From NCBI GenBank assembly GCA_045222555.1, contig JBGUYY010000029.1, forward strand, positions 248,001 through 312,000: a stretch of DNA of 64,000 bases. Reading direction: 5' to 3'. The DNA comes from UBA1756 sp045222555 (GTDB lineage: Bacteria > Bacteroidota > Bacteroidia > Bacteroidales > WCHB1-69). Made by a program: the position numbers and the translations under genes. Below the pieces are notes generated by a model that was not told the DNA's origin, ran no database searches, and saw nothing but the letters and a program-made list of their open reading frames with translations. Position 1 is the stretch's first letter. Each line of letters opens with the position of its first letter. Shown piece after piece: positions 40,632-50,072 of the stretch.

Positions 40632-42137
40632 ATGGCAGAACAAGTCAAAGGAAAAATCTCCCAGATTGTAGGCGCCGTTATCGATGTCCGCTTCGATGAG
40701 ACGGTTACGCTTCCCAACATTTACGATGCATTGGAAATCACCAAAGACAACGGTGAGAAGCTGGTTCTTGAGTGCCAGCAGGACATCGGCGAAAACACGA
40801 TGCGCTGCATCGCCATGGACTCCACCGACGGTTTGCGCCGCGGCATGGAGGTGGTGGCCACCGGCAGCATGATCACCATGCCGACGGGCGAAGTCAACGG
40901 CCGTCTGCTCAACGTGATCGGCGAGTGCATCGACGGTATCGAGCAGGTGAAGTGCGACAAGCGCAACAACATCCACAAGGATCCGCCGACATTTGAGAAC
41001 CTTTCCACCTCCGAGGAGGTGCTGTTCACCGGTATCAAGGTTTTGGACTTGATTGAGCCTTACGCCAAGGGTGGTAAGATTGGTCTGTTCGGTGGTGCTG
41101 GTGTGGGCAAGACCGTTCTGATCATGGAGATGATCAACAACATCGCCAAGAAATACTCTGGTATGTCGGTCTTCGCCGGTGTGGGTGAGCGTACCCGTGA
41201 GGGTAACGACCTGCTGCGAGAGATGATCGAATCCGGCGTTATCCGCTACGGCGACGAGTTCAAGAAGAGCATGGAAGCCGGCGGCTGGGACCTTTCGAAG
41301 GTTGACCGCGACGAGCTGGCCAAATCACAGTGCACCATGGTCTTCGGCCAGATGAATGAACCCCCTGGAGCACGTGCCCGCGTGGCCCTTTCCGGTCTGA
41401 CGATGGCTGAATATTTCCGTGATGGCGACGAGACCTCCGGCGGCCGCGACATCTTGTTCTTTGTCGATAACATCTTCCGTTTCACGCAGGCCGGTTCCGA
41501 GGTGTCCACCTTGTTGGGACGTATGCCCTCCGCAGTAGGTTACCAGCCAACGCTGGCCACCGAGATGGGTGCCATGCAGGAGCGTATCACCTCTACCAAG
41601 CGCGGCTCCATCACCTCCATCCAGGCTATCTACGTGCCGGCAGACGACTTGACTGACCCGGCTCCTGCCACGACCTTCTCGCACTTGGATGCCAAGACCG
41701 TGTTGAGCCGTAAGATCTCCGAACTCGGTATCTATCCCGCTGTTGACCCGCTGGATTCCACTTCCAGAATCCTCACCCCCGCCATCGTCGGCGATGAGCA
41801 CTACAACACCGCACAGCGCGTGAAAATGGTGCTGCAGCGCTACGCTGAGCTTCAGGATATTATCGCCATCCTCGGTATGGAAGAGCTTTCCGAAGAGGAC
41901 CGCAAGGTGGTACACCGCGCACGTCGTGTGCAGCGCTTCCTCTCACAACCGTTCCACGTGGCCGAACAGTTCACCGGTCTGCCGGGCGTGTTCGTAAGCA
42001 TCGACGACACCATCAAGGGCTTCAACATGATTCTGGACGGCGAGCTCGACTACTTGCCTGAGACTGCCTTCAACCTCGTGGGCACCATCGAAGATGCCAT
42101 CAAGAAGGGCGAAAAAGAATTGGCTAACGCAAAATAA
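40632..42137 (+). CDS. atpD: F-type ATP synthase subunit beta
   Basis: A 501-residue catalytic F1 beta subunit. Walker A GGAGVGKTVLIMEM, VFAGVGERTREGNDL, the FFVDNIFRFTQAGSEVS Walker B, and ITSTKRGSITSIQAIYVPADDLTDPAP are in order. It makes or hydrolyses ATP with alpha in F1F0. Only atpD and atpC lie here; atpA/G/H/B/E/F are absent from the 64 kb window, so the ATP synthase genes are split. Bacteroidetes usually place atpDC at the head of the full operon, so the split may be specific. Confidence 0.98.
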   Translation: MAEQVKGKISQIVGAVIDVRFDETVTLPNIYDALEITKDNGEKLVLECQQDIGENTMRCIAMDSTDGLRRGMEVVATGSMITMPTGEVNGRLLNVIGECIDGIEQVKCDKRNNIHKDPPTFENLSTSEEVLFTGIKVLDLIEPYAKGGKIGLFGGAGVGKTVLIMEMINNIAKKYSGMSVFAGVGERTREGNDLLREMIESGVIRYGDEFKKSMEAGGWDLSKVDRDELAKSQCTMVFGQMNEPPGARARVALSGLTMAEYFRDGDETSGGRDILFFVDNIFRFTQAGSEVSTLLGRMPSAVGYQPTLATEMGAMQERITSTKRGSITSIQAIYVPADDLTDPAPATTFSHLDAKTVLSRKISELGIYPAVDPLDSTSRILTPAIVGDEHYNTAQRVKMVLQRYAELQDIIAILGMEELSEEDRKVVHRARRVQRFLSQPFHVAEQFTGLPGVFVSIDDTIKGFNMILDGELDYLPETAFNLVGTIEDAIKKGEKELANAK

Positions 42138-42145
42138 TCGGCACT

Positions 42146-42382
42146 ATGAACCTCGAAATCATCACCCCCGGCAAGGAATTGTTCAAAGGGGAGGTCTCAT
42201 TGGTGCAGCTTCCCGGATTGGATGGGCTGTTTGAGGTGCTGAACAACCACGCACCCCTCATCTCCGCCCTGCGGGAAGGCAAGGTAAAAACCACCGACGC
42301 CAACAACCAGACCCTCTTCTTCGACATCCGCGGAGGTATTGTGGAAGTTTTGGATAACCACGTATTAGTACTGGCCGAATAG
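42146..42382 (+). CDS. atpC: F-type ATP synthase subunit epsilon
   Basis: A 78-residue F1 epsilon subunit. It holds only the beta-sandwich domain: LEIITPGKELFKGEVSLVQLPG and LFEVLNNHAPLISAL, ending in the short GGIVEVLDNHVLVLAE. The usual C-terminal helices that inhibit ATPase are lacking, as in several Bacteroidota. It begins 8 bases after atpD and ends 1 base before the pcm start. Confidence 0.93.
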   Translation: MNLEIITPGKELFKGEVSLVQLPGLDGLFEVLNNHAPLISALREGKVKTTDANNQTLFFDIRGGIVEVLDNHVLVLAE

Positions 42383-42383
42383 T

Positions 42384-43046
42384 ATGGGAGTTTCAGACTT
42401 CATGCTTCTCGGCGCAAAAAAGTCGCTGATTGCCTGGCTGCGCGAGCAGGGCATCACCGATGAAAATGTGCTTCATGCCTTTGATGTGGTGGAACGCCAC
42501 CGCTTCATCCCCAACACTGTATTGCTCAATCGAGCCTACGAGAATACGCCGCTTCCCATCGGCTGCGGACAGACCATCTCGCAACCTATCACCGTGGCGT
42601 TTCAGTCGCAGCTGTTAGAGATTAAAGAGGGTGACAAAGTGCTGGAAATTGGCACCGGTTCCGGCTTCCAAGCCGCTATCCTCGGCGCAATGGGCGCAAA
42701 AGTACACACCATTGAACGGCAACTGGAACTCTTTCGCCAAACTCGTATCCTTCTGAATAACAAACTGAAAGCACAGAACGTATTCATGTACTACGGTGAC
42801 GGTTTCGCCGGACTTCCTGCCAAAGCTCCTTTCGACAAAATCATCGTGACCTGCGGCGCCCCCAACATCCCCCCTGCCCTGCTCCAGCAGCTCAAAGTAG
42901 GCGGACTGCTCGTCATCCCCGTGGGTGATGGCGTACAACAAATGCACCGCATCACCAAAATCAGTGAAGACGAATACGCCACCGAGACCTTCGGAGAGTT
43001 CAAGTTCGTTCCCATGCTGCAACAAACCGTAAAAATCAAAAAATAA
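42384..43046 (+). CDS. pcm: Protein-L-isoaspartate O-methyltransferase
   Basis: A 220-residue PCMT that repairs isoaspartyl residues using SAM. HRFIPNTVLLNRAYENTPLPIGCGQTISQP is the family's N-terminal substrate block, VLEIGTGSGFQAAIL is SAM motif I, and KIIVTCGAPNIPPALLQQL with LVIPVG follows. The length is usual. It begins 1 base after atpC and is likely cotranscribed, an unusual partner for ATP synthase. Confidence 0.96.
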   Translation: MGVSDFMLLGAKKSLIAWLREQGITDENVLHAFDVVERHRFIPNTVLLNRAYENTPLPIGCGQTISQPITVAFQSQLLEIKEGDKVLEIGTGSGFQAAILGAMGAKVHTIERQLELFRQTRILLNNKLKAQNVFMYYGDGFAGLPAKAPFDKIIVTCGAPNIPPALLQQLKVGGLLVIPVGDGVQQMHRITKISEDEYATETFGEFKFVPMLQQTVKIKK

Positions 43047-43051
43047 AAATT

Positions 43052-43951
43052 ATGAGACGCATCATCACCTTCATGGTTTTCACCTTCTGCGTGTTGTTCG
43101 CCACCGCACAGCAGGCTGCTTTCCTCTCCATTATCAACAGCCACAACGAGAATTTCTGGGTCAATATCAACAGCTATCCCATCAACGAACAATCTACAGA
43201 GAGCATTACCATCACGAATTTGGATATCAACCACACTTACAATGTGGAGATTGTGTTCAACAATCCGGAGTACAACACCGTGTCAGCCACCCTCAAGTTG
43301 CAACCCGGATACAACAACTTCCAAATCAGCTATTACGACCAGAACAAGATGGGCACTTTCGAGCCCACCCGCCGCACCATCCAAGCCATGATGATTGTGG
43401 CCGCCAGCAACACGGTGCAGCTCTCCACCCCCGAATCGGGACAGTTGGCCAACAACACCAACTACAACGGACAGAGCGGACAGCCCCGTCCCAACTTCCC
43501 GCCGAATCCTAACAACCCCAATTTCCCCAACAACCCGAATCATCCCGGGCAGCCCAATATTCCCACCCCGCCTACTCCTAACACACCTCCCGCTCCAGGC
43601 AATCCTGGGAACCCCATCACTCCCAATCCACAAACTCCACCCACCCCACCCATTAACCAGCCCTTCAACGAACAGGAATTCCAAATCGCCTACAATACTG
43701 TCGCAGCACAATCATTTGAAAACGACAAGCTGATGATTGCCAAGCAGGTGGTCTCCTCCCGTCCCATCCTTACCAGCCAAATTATACGCCTTGCCAAACT
43801 TTTCGACTTCGAAAGCAACCGTCTCGAATTCCTGAAATACGCCTATCATCATTGCTACGACAAAAACAACTACTATACCACTTATAATCTTCTTACATTC
43901 TCTTCTTCCAAAAAAGAGCTCAAGAACTACATCGCCACCCATCAACATTAA
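43052..43951 (+). CDS. Exported DUF4476 protein with Pro/Asn linker
   Basis: A 299-residue exported protein: signal to about residue 22 (FVLFATAQQ-type), a beta-sandwich of about 95 residues, a Pro/Asn/Gly-rich linker (residues 135-200, many NPNxP repeats), and a C-terminal DUF4476 helical domain of about 95 residues (FQIAYNTVAAQSFENDKLM, LAKLFDFESNRLEFLKYAY). DUF4476 is common in Bacteroidota and unstudied. It is 5 bases after pcm and 12 before ribE. Confidence 0.85.
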   Translation: MRRIITFMVFTFCVLFATAQQAAFLSIINSHNENFWVNINSYPINEQSTESITITNLDINHTYNVEIVFNNPEYNTVSATLKLQPGYNNFQISYYDQNKMGTFEPTRRTIQAMMIVAASNTVQLSTPESGQLANNTNYNGQSGQPRPNFPPNPNNPNFPNNPNHPGQPNIPTPPTPNTPPAPGNPGNPITPNPQTPPTPPINQPFNEQEFQIAYNTVAAQSFENDKLMIAKQVVSSRPILTSQIIRLAKLFDFESNRLEFLKYAYHHCYDKNNYYTTYNLLTFSSSKKELKNYIATHQH

Positions 43952-43963
43952 AAAACACACCTT

Positions 43964-44587
43964 ATGTTCACTGGAATTGTAGAAAAAACTGGAAAAATCG
44001 TCAAGATAGAACAAGAAAACAGCAACTTTCACTTCACCATTGAGGTGGATTTTGCCGATGAGCTGAACATCGACCAGAGCATGGCGCACGACGGCTGCTG
44101 CCTCACCGTGGTCAAGGTGGACAAGGACAAACGGCAGTATGTGGTGACCGCGATGGACGAGACCATGCTGAAGACCAACCTCGGCAGCTGGACTGTTGGC
44201 TACGAGGTGAACCTCGAGCGCAGCATGCGCATGGACGGCCGTTTCGACGGACATATCGTGCAGGGACATGTGGATCAGACGGCCACTTGCGAGAAGGTGG
44301 TGGACGACAATGGCAGCTGGCGTTACTATTTCAGCTACGACACCGCCAAGAACAACATCACCGTGCCGAAGGGTTCTATTTCGGTGAACGGCGTGAGCCT
44401 CACGGTGGTAGATTCCGAGCCCGGCCATTTCTCCGTCGCCATCATCCCCTATACCCACAAAGTCACCAACTTCCACAACTTCCAGCCCGGCACAGTGGTC
44501 AACATCGAGTTCGATGTTTTTGGAAAATACGTACAGCGTTTGCTTGAACAGTATTTGGCAAGTACAAATACTTGTATTTCAAAATAA
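43964..44587 (+). CDS. ribE: Riboflavin synthase alpha chain
   Basis: A 207-residue riboflavin synthase, which dismutates two 6,7-dimethyl-8-ribityllumazines. It has the two Lum-binding repeats, each beginning M-F-T-G-I-(V) type (MFTGIVEKTG, then GRFDGHIVQGHVDQ), and the SVNGVSLTV block of the second. No other rib genes are near and I see no FMN riboswitch upstream. The length is standard. Confidence 0.95.
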   Translation: MFTGIVEKTGKIVKIEQENSNFHFTIEVDFADELNIDQSMAHDGCCLTVVKVDKDKRQYVVTAMDETMLKTNLGSWTVGYEVNLERSMRMDGRFDGHIVQGHVDQTATCEKVVDDNGSWRYYFSYDTAKNNITVPKGSISVNGVSLTVVDSEPGHFSVAIIPYTHKVTNFHNFQPGTVVNIEFDVFGKYVQRLLEQYLASTNTCISK

Positions 44588-44596
44588 TAAAGATAA

Positions 44597-46828
44597 ATGA
44601 TTAACATCATCCACGCCAGCGAAAACAACCTCAAGGATGTTTCGCTGCAAATACCGAAACGGAAAATAACCGTCTTTACCGGCGTTTCCGGTTCTGGGAA
44701 ATCATCGTTGTGCTTGGATACCATCGCAGCTGAAAGCCGCCGCGAACTCAACGAGACCTTTCCCTCTTTCATCCAGCAATATCTTCCCAAATATGGCCGT
44801 CCGAAAGTGGAACACATTGACAATATGCCTGTTACCATTGTCATCGACCAGAAAAAGCCCTCCTCGAACAGCCGTTCCACCGTCGGCACCTATACCGACA
44901 TACAGCCGCTGCTGCGTCTGCTTTTCTCACGTGTAGGCAAGCCTTTTGTCGGCTACTCCGACTCTTTCTCGTTCAATCATCCCTCCGGAAGCTGTCCCCG
45001 CTGCGCCGGTCTGGGAGAAATCCGAGAGCTGGACATACACAAGCTGGTGGATTTCGACAAGTCGCTGAACGACGAAGACACCATCCACTACATCGCCTTC
45101 GGCAAGGGGGGATGGCGCTGGATCCGCTACGCCCACAGCGGTCTGTTTGATCTCGACAAAAAGATCAAAGACTACTCGCCTGAAGAGCTGGAGCTTTTTC
45201 TTTATTCACCCCAAATCAAACTGAAAAACCCACCTTCCAACTGGCCAAAAACCGCTAAGTATGAAGGACTTGTACCGCGCATGTACCGCAGTATCATCAA
45301 CTCGGAAGAGGGATTGCTGCATGCCGCGGCCATCAACCCCATGCTCACCATGGGCACCTGTCCCGACTGTGGAGGCACGCGTCTGAATGAGAAAATCCGA
45401 TCCTGCCGTATCAACGGGAAGAACATTGCCGAGGTGGACGACATGCCCATTTCGGAGGTGATGAAGTTCATTGCTGCCATTGACGACCCGTTGGCAGTGG
45501 ACATCCAGCGCGAGATGAGCAAACGGCTACAGGCCTTGTGCGACATTGGGTTAGGCTACCTGTCGCTGAGCCGTGGCACCGGCACCCTGTCGGGCGGCGA
45601 GGCGCAGCGCATCAAGATTGCCAAATACATCAACTCCGCGCTCACCGACATGGCCTATGTGCTGGATGAGCCGAGTGTGGGCTTGCACCCGCAGGACATC
45701 ATCCGGCTGAAACGCTCGCTGCAACACCTGCGCGACCACGGCAACACCATCCTCATTGTGGAGCATCACCGCGAAATCATCGCCATGGCGGAACATATTG
45801 TGGATATGGGACCAGCAGCTGGAACGCATGGCGGAGAGATTATGTATGAAGGTGATTACCCAGGGCTTTTGAAATCTGACACCATCACGGGACGAATGTT
45901 GCGCAGTCGCACTGAGATGAAAACGAACGTCAGGACACCCCAGCGGTTCGCACATATTGAAGACGCCACCTTGCACAACCTGAAACACATTTCGGTAGAT
46001 ATCCCATTAGGGGTGCTCACTGTGATAGCGGGTGTGGCCGGCTCGGGGAAATCGTCGCTGATGGAGGTATTCCAGCAGCAATGCCCGAAAGAGACCATCT
46101 TCATCGGACAAAAGAACATCGGCATCAACCTGCGTTCCACTCCAGCCACCTACCTCAATATTTCTGATACGATCCGCAAACTTTTCGCAAAAGCCAACAA
46201 CAGCAACATCCAGCAGTTCTCCTTCAACTCGAAGGGAGCCTGTCCTGCCTGCGAAGGCAAGGGAGTCATCGTGTCGGACATGGCTTTCATGGAATCCATC
46301 GAGACTGTGTGCGATGTGTGTGGCGGAACGCGCTACAATGCGGAAACGCTACAATATTTGTATAAAGGCAAGAATATCGCCGAAGTGATGGATATGACAG
46401 TGGAAGAGGCGATTGCGTTTTTCGAGGGAGAGTCATTCCAGCCCCAGCTGCAGGCGCTCAACAAGGTGGGATTGGGCTATCTGCATCTCAACCAAGCCAT
46501 GACAACCTTGTCGGGCGGCGAGTTGCAGCGCATCAAGCTGGCCTCCTACCTGCATCGCAAAGGAGAAATCTTCATCATTGACGAGCCCACCGACGGTTTG
46601 CACTTGGACGATGTGCGCAAGCTGCTTGAGCTGTTCAATGAAATGACGGATGCAGGTAACACCCTGATACTTATTGAGCACAGCATGGATGTCATCAAGC
46701 AGGCCGACTACCTCATTGAATTAGGTCCCGGAGGCGGCGAAGCGGGCGGCGAACTGCTGTTCTGCGGCACACCCAAAGAAATGCTTTCCTGCGAAAAAAG
46801 TGTCACACGTCCCTATCTGGCGCAGTAA
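44597..46828 (+). CDS. Short UvrA-like ABC ATPase (UvrA2/class II)
   Basis: A 743-residue UvrA paralogue, about 200 residues shorter than true UvrA. Two ABC ATPase modules: Walker A GVSGSGKSSL and GVAGSGKSSL; signatures LSGGEAQRIKIA and LSGGELQRIKLA; zinc-finger Cys pairs (CPRCAGLGE, CPDCGGTR, CPACEGKG, CDVCGGTR). The N-terminus reaches Walker A within 35 residues and then VIDQKKPSSNSRSTV, so the UvrB-binding/insertion region is reduced. Class II UvrA proteins are linked to drug tolerance or antibiotic-producer protection rather than core repair. It converges on a lipoprotein gene with no gap. Confidence 0.93.
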   Translation: MINIIHASENNLKDVSLQIPKRKITVFTGVSGSGKSSLCLDTIAAESRRELNETFPSFIQQYLPKYGRPKVEHIDNMPVTIVIDQKKPSSNSRSTVGTYTDIQPLLRLLFSRVGKPFVGYSDSFSFNHPSGSCPRCAGLGEIRELDIHKLVDFDKSLNDEDTIHYIAFGKGGWRWIRYAHSGLFDLDKKIKDYSPEELELFLYSPQIKLKNPPSNWPKTAKYEGLVPRMYRSIINSEEGLLHAAAINPMLTMGTCPDCGGTRLNEKIRSCRINGKNIAEVDDMPISEVMKFIAAIDDPLAVDIQREMSKRLQALCDIGLGYLSLSRGTGTLSGGEAQRIKIAKYINSALTDMAYVLDEPSVGLHPQDIIRLKRSLQHLRDHGNTILIVEHHREIIAMAEHIVDMGPAAGTHGGEIMYEGDYPGLLKSDTITGRMLRSRTEMKTNVRTPQRFAHIEDATLHNLKHISVDIPLGVLTVIAGVAGSGKSSLMEVFQQQCPKETIFIGQKNIGINLRSTPATYLNISDTIRKLFAKANNSNIQQFSFNSKGACPACEGKGVIVSDMAFMESIETVCDVCGGTRYNAETLQYLYKGKNIAEVMDMTVEEAIAFFEGESFQPQLQALNKVGLGYLHLNQAMTTLSGGELQRIKLASYLHRKGEIFIIDEPTDGLHLDDVRKLLELFNEMTDAGNTLILIEHSMDVIKQADYLIELGPGGGEAGGELLFCGTPKEMLSCEKSVTRPYLAQ

Positions 46829-47515
46829 CTACTGCACGTCATCGGGTACTTCATAGTGCTTGTCAAGCTCATCAATGTTGATGAGGTTTTTGGTGATATC
46901 CACCGTCAGGTATTGTGCGCCTTTTACCTTCACCTTCCAAACATATACTCCGTCACTTTTCACCACCACGCTGTCGTTCACCTCCTTCTTGCGGCCCCAA
47001 GAGCGCAGGGCGGCGTGCGTTTCCTTATTGTACAACCGCACATTGGCCGGCGAACTAACCGAGTAATCCACATAGATTTTTGTTCCTTTAGGAACAAAAA
47101 AGGCGAACTCTGTCTCTTCTTCAATTTGCAATTCATTTTCATTCACCAAAGTACGGCGAACCGAAGCAAGATTTTCACTGATAACGCCACGGATGACTTG
47201 ACGGAGGGAATCAACACGATACTTATGATGGGCGCAAAACTTGCGGGCATCATCCGACAACTCCGATGCCGTATAATTGAACACCAAGCCGTCGTACTGG
47301 TCTACTAACAGCTGCAAATCGTTATCGGCACCTGTAATCCGATAGCTTTTCAGCGTAGAAGGAGCCTCCTCCAGCAACGTGGAAGTAGCGGTATAACTGG
47401 CTTTCACCTCATACGGGAGTCCCAGACCGGCAATCGGATCGGCACTTTTCTTTGACGAACAACCCGCTATAATCAACATTCCCACAAAACAAACCAAGAA
47501 ACGACGAACTAACAT
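46829..47515 (-). CDS. Lipoprotein of unknown function after nqrB
   Basis: A 228-residue lipoprotein: MLVRRFLVCFVGMLIIAGCSSKK with lipobox IAGC. The mature part has two beta-rich regions, with a charged helical middle (SDDARKFCAHHKYRVDSLRQVIRGVI) and a second domain ending in YLTVDITKNL. I do not recognise a family. A TTG at 47533 would start it upstream, but the ATG at 47515 fits the signal better. It occupies the place where nqrC is expected and could be an assembly or accessory factor, or simply an unrelated insertion. Confidence 0.7.
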   Translation of the reverse strand: MLVRRFLVCFVGMLIIAGCSSKKSADPIAGLGLPYEVKASYTATSTLLEEAPSTLKSYRITGADNDLQLLVDQYDGLVFNYTASELSDDARKFCAHHKYRVDSLRQVIRGVISENLASVRRTLVNENELQIEEETEFAFFVPKGTKIYVDYSVSSPANVRLYNKETHAALRSWGRKKEVNDSVVVKSDGVYVWKVKVKGAQYLTVDITKNLINIDELDKHYEVPDDVQ

Positions 47516-47529
47516 CAGCAGAGAATTTA

Positions 47530-48684
47530 TCAATTGATTTTACTTTTTAAAATACGTTTTTTACGATGACTTACCGTCACGCGTACCACGCAATAGTCGA
47601 TGAGCGGGGCAAATACATTCATCACCAGGATGGCGAGCATCATGCCTTCCGGGTAGCCATGGTTGGCCACGCGGATCACGATGGCCAGGATACCTACCAG
47701 CAGTCCGAAGATATACTTGCCAGCAGAGGTATGCGCTGCTGTGACAGGGTCGGTGGCCATGAAGACTGCACCAAAGAGGAAGCCGCCCATGATGATATGT
47801 TGCCAGCCGCAGAACGGGGTAACACCGCAATGGAACAGGATTTCGGCCATCGCCCAGCCCCCGAAAATGGCCGTCAGCATGATCTTCCAGCTGGCCACCT
47901 GTGTCAGCAGGAGGATGAGGGCACCGATAAGGATGGCGATTTTGGAGGTCTCGCCAATACAGCCGGGAATAGTGCCGACAAACATCTCCATGAACGAGGG
48001 CATCTGTGCAAGGTCGCCATTAGCAGCCATAGCCAGAGGCGTGGCACCACTGACGGCATCGGGTGCGCCGGAAATCCACACGGAATCGCCGGAAATCACT
48101 GAAGGATAAGCGAAAAAAACGAATGCCCGCGCCACCAAAGCAGGATTTAGGAAGTTGTAGCCCGTGCCTCCGAAAACCTCCTTGGCAAACAAAACCGAGA
48201 AAGCGGTGGCAACGGCCACCATCCATAACGGCACATCCGGCGGCATAATCATCGGGATTAGGAAGCCGGTCACAAAGAACCCTTCCGCCACCTGATGCCC
48301 GCGCCGCTGGGCAAAAATCACCTCAATGGTGAGTCCCGACACGTAGGTTACTACCACCATTGGAAGCCACTTCAACAAACCATATCCCACACATTTCCAA
48401 AAACTTGCACTTTCACCTAAAGCGATATAGTGCTGACATCCCACATTCCAAATCCCAAAACAAAGCGCAGGCAGCAGGGCTATCATCACCGTAATCATCA
48501 CGCGCTTCATATCCACCGCATCACGCACATGGCTTCCGCCTTTCGTCACCGTCTTGGGAGTCAGAAAGAAACTGTCGATGGCATCAAACAACGAAGATAG
48601 AAAATGCAACGGTTTGCCTTTTTCGAAATAGGTGCTGAATTTGTCGCTGAGTTGGGAGAGTTTCATGGCATCAACGATTTTCAT
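47530..48684 (-). CDS. nqrB: Na+-translocating NADH:quinone reductase subunit B
   Basis: A 384-residue NqrB, an inner-membrane subunit with a covalently bound FMN. It has about nine hydrophobic segments and the flavin-attachment motif SGATPLA (in ISGAPDAVSGATPLAM). The block NFLNPALVARAFVFFAYP is typical. It overlaps nqrA by 14 bases. Na-NQR pumps sodium during NADH oxidation. nqrC, D, E and F do not follow: a lipoprotein gene and a convergent uvrA-like gene come next. Confidence 0.96.
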   Translation of the reverse strand: MKIVDAMKLSQLSDKFSTYFEKGKPLHFLSSLFDAIDSFFLTPKTVTKGGSHVRDAVDMKRVMITVMIALLPALCFGIWNVGCQHYIALGESASFWKCVGYGLLKWLPMVVVTYVSGLTIEVIFAQRRGHQVAEGFFVTGFLIPMIMPPDVPLWMVAVATAFSVLFAKEVFGGTGYNFLNPALVARAFVFFAYPSVISGDSVWISGAPDAVSGATPLAMAANGDLAQMPSFMEMFVGTIPGCIGETSKIAILIGALILLLTQVASWKIMLTAIFGGWAMAEILFHCGVTPFCGWQHIIMGGFLFGAVFMATDPVTAAHTSAGKYIFGLLVGILAIVIRVANHGYPEGMMLAILVMNVFAPLIDYCVVRVTVSHRKKRILKSKIN

Positions 48685-50020
48685 TCATAATTTCACGTAA
48701 GCCCTCCCGAATGATTTCCTGACAAGGCATCTTGGAAGGACATACCACTTCACAAAGTGCAAAATCCTCATCTTCAACCTCATAAATACCCAAATCTTCC
48801 ATCAGCTCAATGTTGTGAGTTTTGCATGCCTTCAACAATTCCAAAGGAAGAATGGACTGATAAGGAAAGACTTTATCATACACACCCGTCATGACAAAGT
48901 TGCGCTGATCGCCATGCTGGGAGGTGTTGAAATTGAAAATGTGATGTTTGACCAGCCAGGCGAGGAAGGTATGCGAGAAACTCCATTTATGTAGATTCGG
49001 GCGCAGCCAGCCCAAAATCTCACGCTCACCACCCTCCGGCAGCAGCGTCAGCTGGGCATCATAGAAGCGGGGCGTGACATAGTCACCCACCTCGGCGCCC
49101 GTGAGCACATTGCCGCTGATGATGCGAGCATGTTCCTCAGACAGATTGTGGTCGAAAGCGCGGCTGACATCCATACCCAAAGTGGTGGAATAGTAATGGG
49201 GATGACGGATGGCCGGGCCTGTGAGCGCGAAAATACGGTTAAAGGTCAGTTCACCTTTCGACAGGAGCCGCCCTATCTGCGCCACATTCCACGGCTGGAT
49301 ATACCAAACAATGTCGCCCTTGTCGAGCGGAGAGATCCTGTGGATTTGCGGACCGAGGTTCCCAGCGGGGTGCGGTCCAGTGAAATATTGCAACTGCACA
49401 TCATGCAGCGACTCCAAGAAGAGGTTGTCCTCTTTATGGCTCATACAGAGATGGATAGGCACTTTTTCACCCACCAAAAGTCGGAGGGCACGCAAGCCCA
49501 CCAACAGATCATCGCGATGCTCATTGACCAGAACCTTGTAGGAAGGAGCGAGCGGGGAAGAATCGAAACACGGGATGAAAAGCGCCTTGGGATGGTCGTC
49601 GGGACGGGCGATGATGGAGAACGGCCGTTGCCGCATGGCAGGCCATAAGCCGTACTGCATCAAGAGGTTACACAAAGCCTCCGGATCGGTAGGCGGATTG
49701 AAATCCACCTTACGGACAGTCGGCTGGTTGCGGTCCACCGACAGGATGATACACTCTATCACCCGCTTTTCGCCCCGAACAATCTCAGATACCGTTCCTT
49801 CTACAGGCGAAACGAACACGATACGCTCATCGGATTTGTCGGCGAAAAGCGGCGTACCCACCTGCACCGAGTCGCCGGGCTGTACCAGCATTTTAGGAGT
49901 GAGCCACCTGTAATCGGTAGGACGGATGTAACAGCACTCCGACGGCGGCAACGACTCCACCATCGGGAGCGGCGCACCTGCCAAACGCAAATCCAGACCT
50001 TTCCGAATCCGATATTCCAT
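48671..50020 (-). CDS. nqrA: Na+-translocating NADH:quinone reductase subunit A
   Basis: A 449-residue NqrA, the cytoplasmic quinone-linked subunit. RIRKGLDLRLAGAP at the start, VQPGDSVQVGTPLFADK and FVSPVEGTVSEIVRGEKR are biotinyl-lipoyl-like blocks, followed by VYDKVFPYQSILPLELLKA and the C-terminal CEVVCPSKMPCQEI. The length is standard. It has its own promoter core at 50051-50058 and is the first gene of the nqrAB unit. Confidence 0.96.
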   Translation of the reverse strand: MEYRIRKGLDLRLAGAPLPMVESLPPSECCYIRPTDYRWLTPKMLVQPGDSVQVGTPLFADKSDERIVFVSPVEGTVSEIVRGEKRVIECIILSVDRNQPTVRKVDFNPPTDPEALCNLLMQYGLWPAMRQRPFSIIARPDDHPKALFIPCFDSSPLAPSYKVLVNEHRDDLLVGLRALRLLVGEKVPIHLCMSHKEDNLFLESLHDVQLQYFTGPHPAGNLGPQIHRISPLDKGDIVWYIQPWNVAQIGRLLSKGELTFNRIFALTGPAIRHPHYYSTTLGMDVSRAFDHNLSEEHARIISGNVLTGAEVGDYVTPRFYDAQLTLLPEGGEREILGWLRPNLHKWSFSHTFLAWLVKHHIFNFNTSQHGDQRNFVMTGVYDKVFPYQSILPLELLKACKTHNIELMEDLGIYEVEDEDFALCEVVCPSKMPCQEIIREGLREIMNENR

Positions 50021-50050
50021 GAATTATTTTGTGCTTAAATAAGTTAGGGG

Positions 50051-50058
50051 CAAAAATA
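50051..50058 (-). promoter_or_regulatory. TAnnTTTG promoter core for nqrAB
   Basis: Minus-strand TATTTTTG about 30 bases upstream of the nqrA ATG. Confidence 0.6.
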
Positions 50059-50072
50059 CAAAAAAAACTCTA

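Noticed and set aside
43900..43963. FMN riboswitch ahead of ribE
   Set aside because: Only 12 bases separate ribE from the previous gene, with no room for the switch.
46829..47515. nqrC after nqrB
   Set aside because: The protein is a lipoprotein with no flavin-binding SGAT or FMN motif of NqrC and no N-terminal membrane helix beyond the signal.
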